7,288 nucleotides of DNA from JBBAFB01 sp041655595 (GTDB taxonomy: Bacteria > Bacillota > DULZ01). This document shows, piece by piece, positions 4,564 through 7,288 of the stretch. Under the pieces are notes generated by a model that saw only the letters and a list, made by a program, of their open reading frames with translations, was not told the DNA's origin and did no database searches. Where the stretch lies: NCBI GenBank assembly GCA_041655595.1, contig JBBAFB010000112.1, positions 1 through 7,288 on the forward strand, given 5' to 3'. The position numbers and the translations under genes were made by a program. Position 1 is the stretch's first letter, and every line of letters begins with the position of its first letter.

Positions 4564-6234
4564 ATGTTTTTAGGCCTTGATATGGGCGGTACCCATGTAG
4601 ACGGGGTAATTATTGATCAGGGAAGGGTTGTGAAAACAGTTAAAAATCCCACTGACAGGGACGATTTATTTTTTTCTGTTTGGACAACCCTACAGGAATT
4701 AATTCAGGGGGTCGAACCCGAGGATATAAAAAGAATTAATTTAAGTACAACTGTTTCCACCAATGCAATTGTGGAAAACAAAATGGAAGCAGTAGGCATG
4801 ATTATTCAAAGCGGGCCGGGTTTACCCCAAGAGTTTTTAGCTTGCGGTGAGGAAAATTTATTTATTTCCGGCTATGTAGACCACAGGGGTAAGGCAGTTA
4901 AGGGGATAAAAGAAGCAGAAGTATTGGCCGGGGTCAAAATGTTTCAAAAAGCATCAATTAAGAATTGCGCTGTTGTAACTAAATTTTCCCCCCGAAACGC
5001 CAGCCAAGAGTTAAAAATAAAGGAACTTATCAAGAATGATTTTTCAACCATTACCTTAGGTCATCGGTTGTCGGGCAAGCTCAATTTTCCCAGAAGGGTA
5101 TTTACCTCCTATCTGAACGCCGCTGTCGGCAACAGCTTTCAATCCTTTGTCCGTAATTTATCAAAATCCTTGGACAAGGTGGGCATCAGTGCACCTGTTT
5201 ATATTTTAAAGGCCGACGGAGGCACTATGGATTTAGCCACCGCGTCAGCGCAGCCGGTGGAAACTATTCTGTCCGGCCCTGCTGCCAGCTTAATGGGTTT
5301 AACTGCTTTGCTCCCCGTTAAAGGCGATGGGGTTTTGCTGGATATAGGGGGAACCACCACAGACTTCTTTTTTTTGGCAGACGGTGTGCCACTGTTTGAG
5401 CCCTTGGGCAGCATAATCGGCGGCTATAAAACCTTGGTTCGTTCTATTTATAGCCGCTCCATAGGTTTGGGCGGGGACAGCAGCTTGCAAATTGAACAAG
5501 GAGAGTTGAAGATAGGCCCGCAAAGGGCAGGTAAACCGCTGGCTTTAGGTGGCATTGAAGCCACTCCTACCGATGCCATGATTGTCCTTGGCCAATTGAC
5601 CATGGGGGATTCGGCAAAAAGCATTCAAGGTCTGCAGGTATTAGGCGAAAAACTGGGTTTAGGTCCACAGCAAATGGCAACGGCGGTTTTAGAAAAAATG
5701 GGGGAGATTATCAAGGAGGAACTGTTGGTTCTGCTTGAAAAAATCAACTCCAAGCCGGTTTATACCATTCGAGAACTACTCTACGGTAAAAAAATTGTGC
5801 CCAAGGAGCTGGGATTAATCGGGGGGCCGGCAAAATCTTTAGCACCTGTTTTAGGTGAAAAATTAAAGCTGCCCTGCTTTTACCCGAAGCATTTTCCCGT
5901 TGCTAATGCCATTGGTGCGGCCCTGGCAAAGGTTACAACGGAGGTCACCCTATTGGCAGATACGGAGTTGGGAAGCCTCAGGGTTGCCGAAACGGCCTAT
6001 TATGAAAAAATTAATAAGGGCTATACCTTGGAAAAGGCTGTTCAACAGGCGAAAGCCCTCCTGCAAGAAAAGGCAGCTACCCTGGGCGAGGAAGGGAAGG
6101 TTGAGGCTGAGATAACTGAGGCGGAAAGCTTCAACATGGTTAGGGGTTTTTCCGCCGGTGGCAAAAATATTAGGGTGAAGGCCCAAATTACGCCGGGTTT
6201 ATTGTATTCCTTAAGGGGTGAAGCAAATGATTAA
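4564..6234 (+). CDS. Short HyuA-like hydantoinase/oxoprolinase-family protein
   Basis: A 556-residue cytosolic ATPase-fold protein of the family that includes HyuA and 5-oxoprolinase, whose members open cyclic amides or carboxylate ketones using ATP. Visible motifs in order: N-terminal phosphate loop GLDMGGTHVDGV (4-15), STTVSTNAIVE (61-71), ILKADGGTM (214-222), LSGPAASLMG (236-245), second phosphate loop LLDIGGTTTDF (258-268), GLGGDSS (301-307), LIGGPAKS (418-425) and FPVANAIGAALA (444-455). Classical HyuA proteins are roughly 100 or more residues longer and are paired with a HyuB subunit. Neither the extra domain nor HyuB is seen here. The next gene begins before this one ends (overlap 6227-6234), so the pair is probably translationally coupled. 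Start choice is explained at its ribosome binding site. The substrate is unknown; the family call is firm, the reaction is not. Confidence 0.9.
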   Translation: MFLGLDMGGTHVDGVIIDQGRVVKTVKNPTDRDDLFFSVWTTLQELIQGVEPEDIKRINLSTTVSTNAIVENKMEAVGMIIQSGPGLPQEFLACGEENLFISGYVDHRGKAVKGIKEAEVLAGVKMFQKASIKNCAVVTKFSPRNASQELKIKELIKNDFSTITLGHRLSGKLNFPRRVFTSYLNAAVGNSFQSFVRNLSKSLDKVGISAPVYILKADGGTMDLATASAQPVETILSGPAASLMGLTALLPVKGDGVLLDIGGTTTDFFFLADGVPLFEPLGSIIGGYKTLVRSIYSRSIGLGGDSSLQIEQGELKIGPQRAGKPLALGGIEATPTDAMIVLGQLTMGDSAKSIQGLQVLGEKLGLGPQQMATAVLEKMGEIIKEELLVLLEKINSKPVYTIRELLYGKKIVPKELGLIGGPAKSLAPVLGEKLKLPCFYPKHFPVANAIGAALAKVTTEVTLLADTELGSLRVAETAYYEKINKGYTLEKAVQQAKALLQEKAATLGEEGKVEAEITEAESFNMVRGFSAGGKNIRVKAQITPGLLYSLRGEAND

Positions 6235-7288
6235 GGCTAAAAATAGGGTTGGTTTGGTGTTTTTCCCCGCCTTTGATTGGGCGATCAGCCCCGATCACCC
6301 TGAGCGGGAGGAAAGGCTTTTATACACCAGGGACCAGCTTTTTGAAGAAGGAATTGAAGATATTGAAGGTTTAACCCTGTTGAATCCGGTTTTGGCTAAG
6401 GCCAAGGATATTGAAAGGGTGCACTTTTGTGTGCCCGATGTCAGCTCAAGATTAACTGAATCCCATTACATTGCAGCAGGCGGGGCTATTAGGGGGTTTC
6501 AAGCCGTGTTGAATAAGGAAGTGGATAAAGCCTTTGCTTTAGTACGTCCTCCGGGTCATCATGCCCAGCGGGTAGTTTACGGTAGCCGTGGTTTTTGTCT
6601 GATTAATATTGAGGCAGTGATGTTGGAAAGAATCAGGCAGGAATTCGGCCATTTCAGGGTGGCCATTATAGATACGGATTGTCATCATGGCGACGGCACT
6701 CAGGATATCTATTGGAATGATCCGGACACCCTTTTTATTTCCTTTCATCAGGATGGCAGGACTCTATACCCGGGGTCAGGTTTTATTGAGGAATTTGGCG
6801 GTCCTGGGGCCTATGGCTATAATATCAATATTCCCCTGCCCCCGGAAACAGGGGAGGAAGGCTTTTTATATGTCTTGGAGCAGGTGGTGCTGCCCATTTT
6901 AGAGGATTTTAAACCTGATTTGATCATTAACTCTGCCGGTCAGGATAATCATTACACCGATCCTTTAACCAGGATGCAGTTTACCGCTCAAGGTTATGCC
7001 AAGCTAACTGACAGATTAAACCCGGATATGGCTGTTTTAGAGGGTGGTTATTCCATTGAAGGGGCCCTGCCCTATATGAACCTGGGTATTATCCTGGCTA
7101 TGGCCGGCATTGATTACTCCAATGTGGTGGAGCCGGATTATGCCGATTTGGACTTAAGCCAATCCCCTGAGGTAACAGAATATATTAAAGAGTTATCTGC
7201 CCTGGTTTATAAAAGATGGACCATCAAGGATGAGCTAAAAGCGAAGGAATTTAAGGGAATTACTGAGGTAAAAAGGGATAGAAGACTC
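6227..7288 (+). CDS. Histone deacetylase-superfamily zinc amidohydrolase, 3' end outside window
   Basis: The frame stays open from the ATG at 6227 to the last base, giving 354 residues without a stop, so the protein is incomplete here. It belongs to the arginase/deacetylase fold family that includes bacterial AcuC, acetylpolyamine amidohydrolases and histone deacetylases. Motifs: SPDHPERE (21-28), RPPGHHA with the catalytic His pair H111/H112 (107-113), DTDCHHGDGT with zinc ligands D151 and H153 (149-158), SFHQ (172-175), NINIPLPPETG (199-209), SAGQDNH with third zinc ligand D240 (236-242), and EGGYS with catalytic Y275 (272-276). The whole active site is intact. About 75 further residues follow the last motif, ending in a charged stretch. 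AAGGGG (6213-6218) precedes the start, and the ATG overlaps the HyuA-like stop by 8 bases, implying a shared job. The substrate (acetyl-lysine, acetylpolyamine or another amide) cannot be told. Confidence 0.9.
   Translation, partial: MIKAKNRVGLVFFPAFDWAISPDHPEREERLLYTRDQLFEEGIEDIEGLTLLNPVLAKAKDIERVHFCVPDVSSRLTESHYIAAGGAIRGFQAVLNKEVDKAFALVRPPGHHAQRVVYGSRGFCLINIEAVMLERIRQEFGHFRVAIIDTDCHHGDGTQDIYWNDPDTLFISFHQDGRTLYPGSGFIEEFGGPGAYGYNINIPLPPETGEEGFLYVLEQVVLPILEDFKPDLIINSAGQDNHYTDPLTRMQFTAQGYAKLTDRLNPDMAVLEGGYSIEGALPYMNLGIILAMAGIDYSNVVEPDYADLDLSQSPEVTEYIKELSALVYKRWTIKDELKAKEFKGITEVKRDRRL

Overview
The window looks like part of the chromosome of an anaerobic, probably spore-forming Firmicute, of the kind found in the Desulfotomaculum/Peptococcaceae group. 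This placement is an inference. It rests on strong AGGAGG-type ribosome binding sites, moderately AT-rich DNA with A/T-rich spacers, intrinsic terminators, a cysteine-rich protein resembling a clostridial spore-surface protein, and the overall style of the proteins. No rRNA, tRNA, CRISPR array or insertion sequence is visible.

Layout. (1) Bases 21-3274, minus strand: a two-gene operon of AMP-forming acetyl-CoA synthetase (acs) followed by an OFA-type major facilitator transporter. The two genes are 11 bases apart, the transporter's Shine-Dalgarno overlaps the acs stop codon, and a 14-bp hairpin terminator closes the unit. A short heptamer tandem repeat lies at the window edge. (2) Bases 3275-3696: a 422-base AT-rich divergent control region with a candidate minus-strand promoter for acs, several palindromes, and a candidate plus-strand promoter for the next gene that resembles a sigma-K sporulation promoter. 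(3) Bases 3697-4311, plus strand: a 204-residue protein with 19 cysteines and repeated CPP motifs, ended by its own terminator. (4) Bases 4348-4563: an unexplained island of about 64% G+C with long-range pairing (4360-4450), then an extended -10 promoter embedded in an inverted repeat. (5) Bases 4564-7288, plus strand: a translationally overlapping pair. The first gene is a short HyuA-like (hydantoinase/oxoprolinase family) ATPase. The second is a histone-deacetylase-superfamily zinc amidohydrolase that runs off the window end.

How the genes may work together. The acs-transporter operon most simply takes up a short monocarboxylate, probably acetate, and activates it to acetyl-CoA. The HyuA-like protein has no HyuB beside it. 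It is instead coupled to an amidohydrolase with an intact zinc site, which suggests a two-step or two-subunit amide-processing system on an unknown substrate. Acs carries the conserved lysine that is acetylated and deacetylated in characterised homologues, so the deacetylase-like protein could also act on Acs. Gene order does not show this. The items most worth follow-up are the HyuA/HDAC-like pair and the GC-rich element upstream of it.
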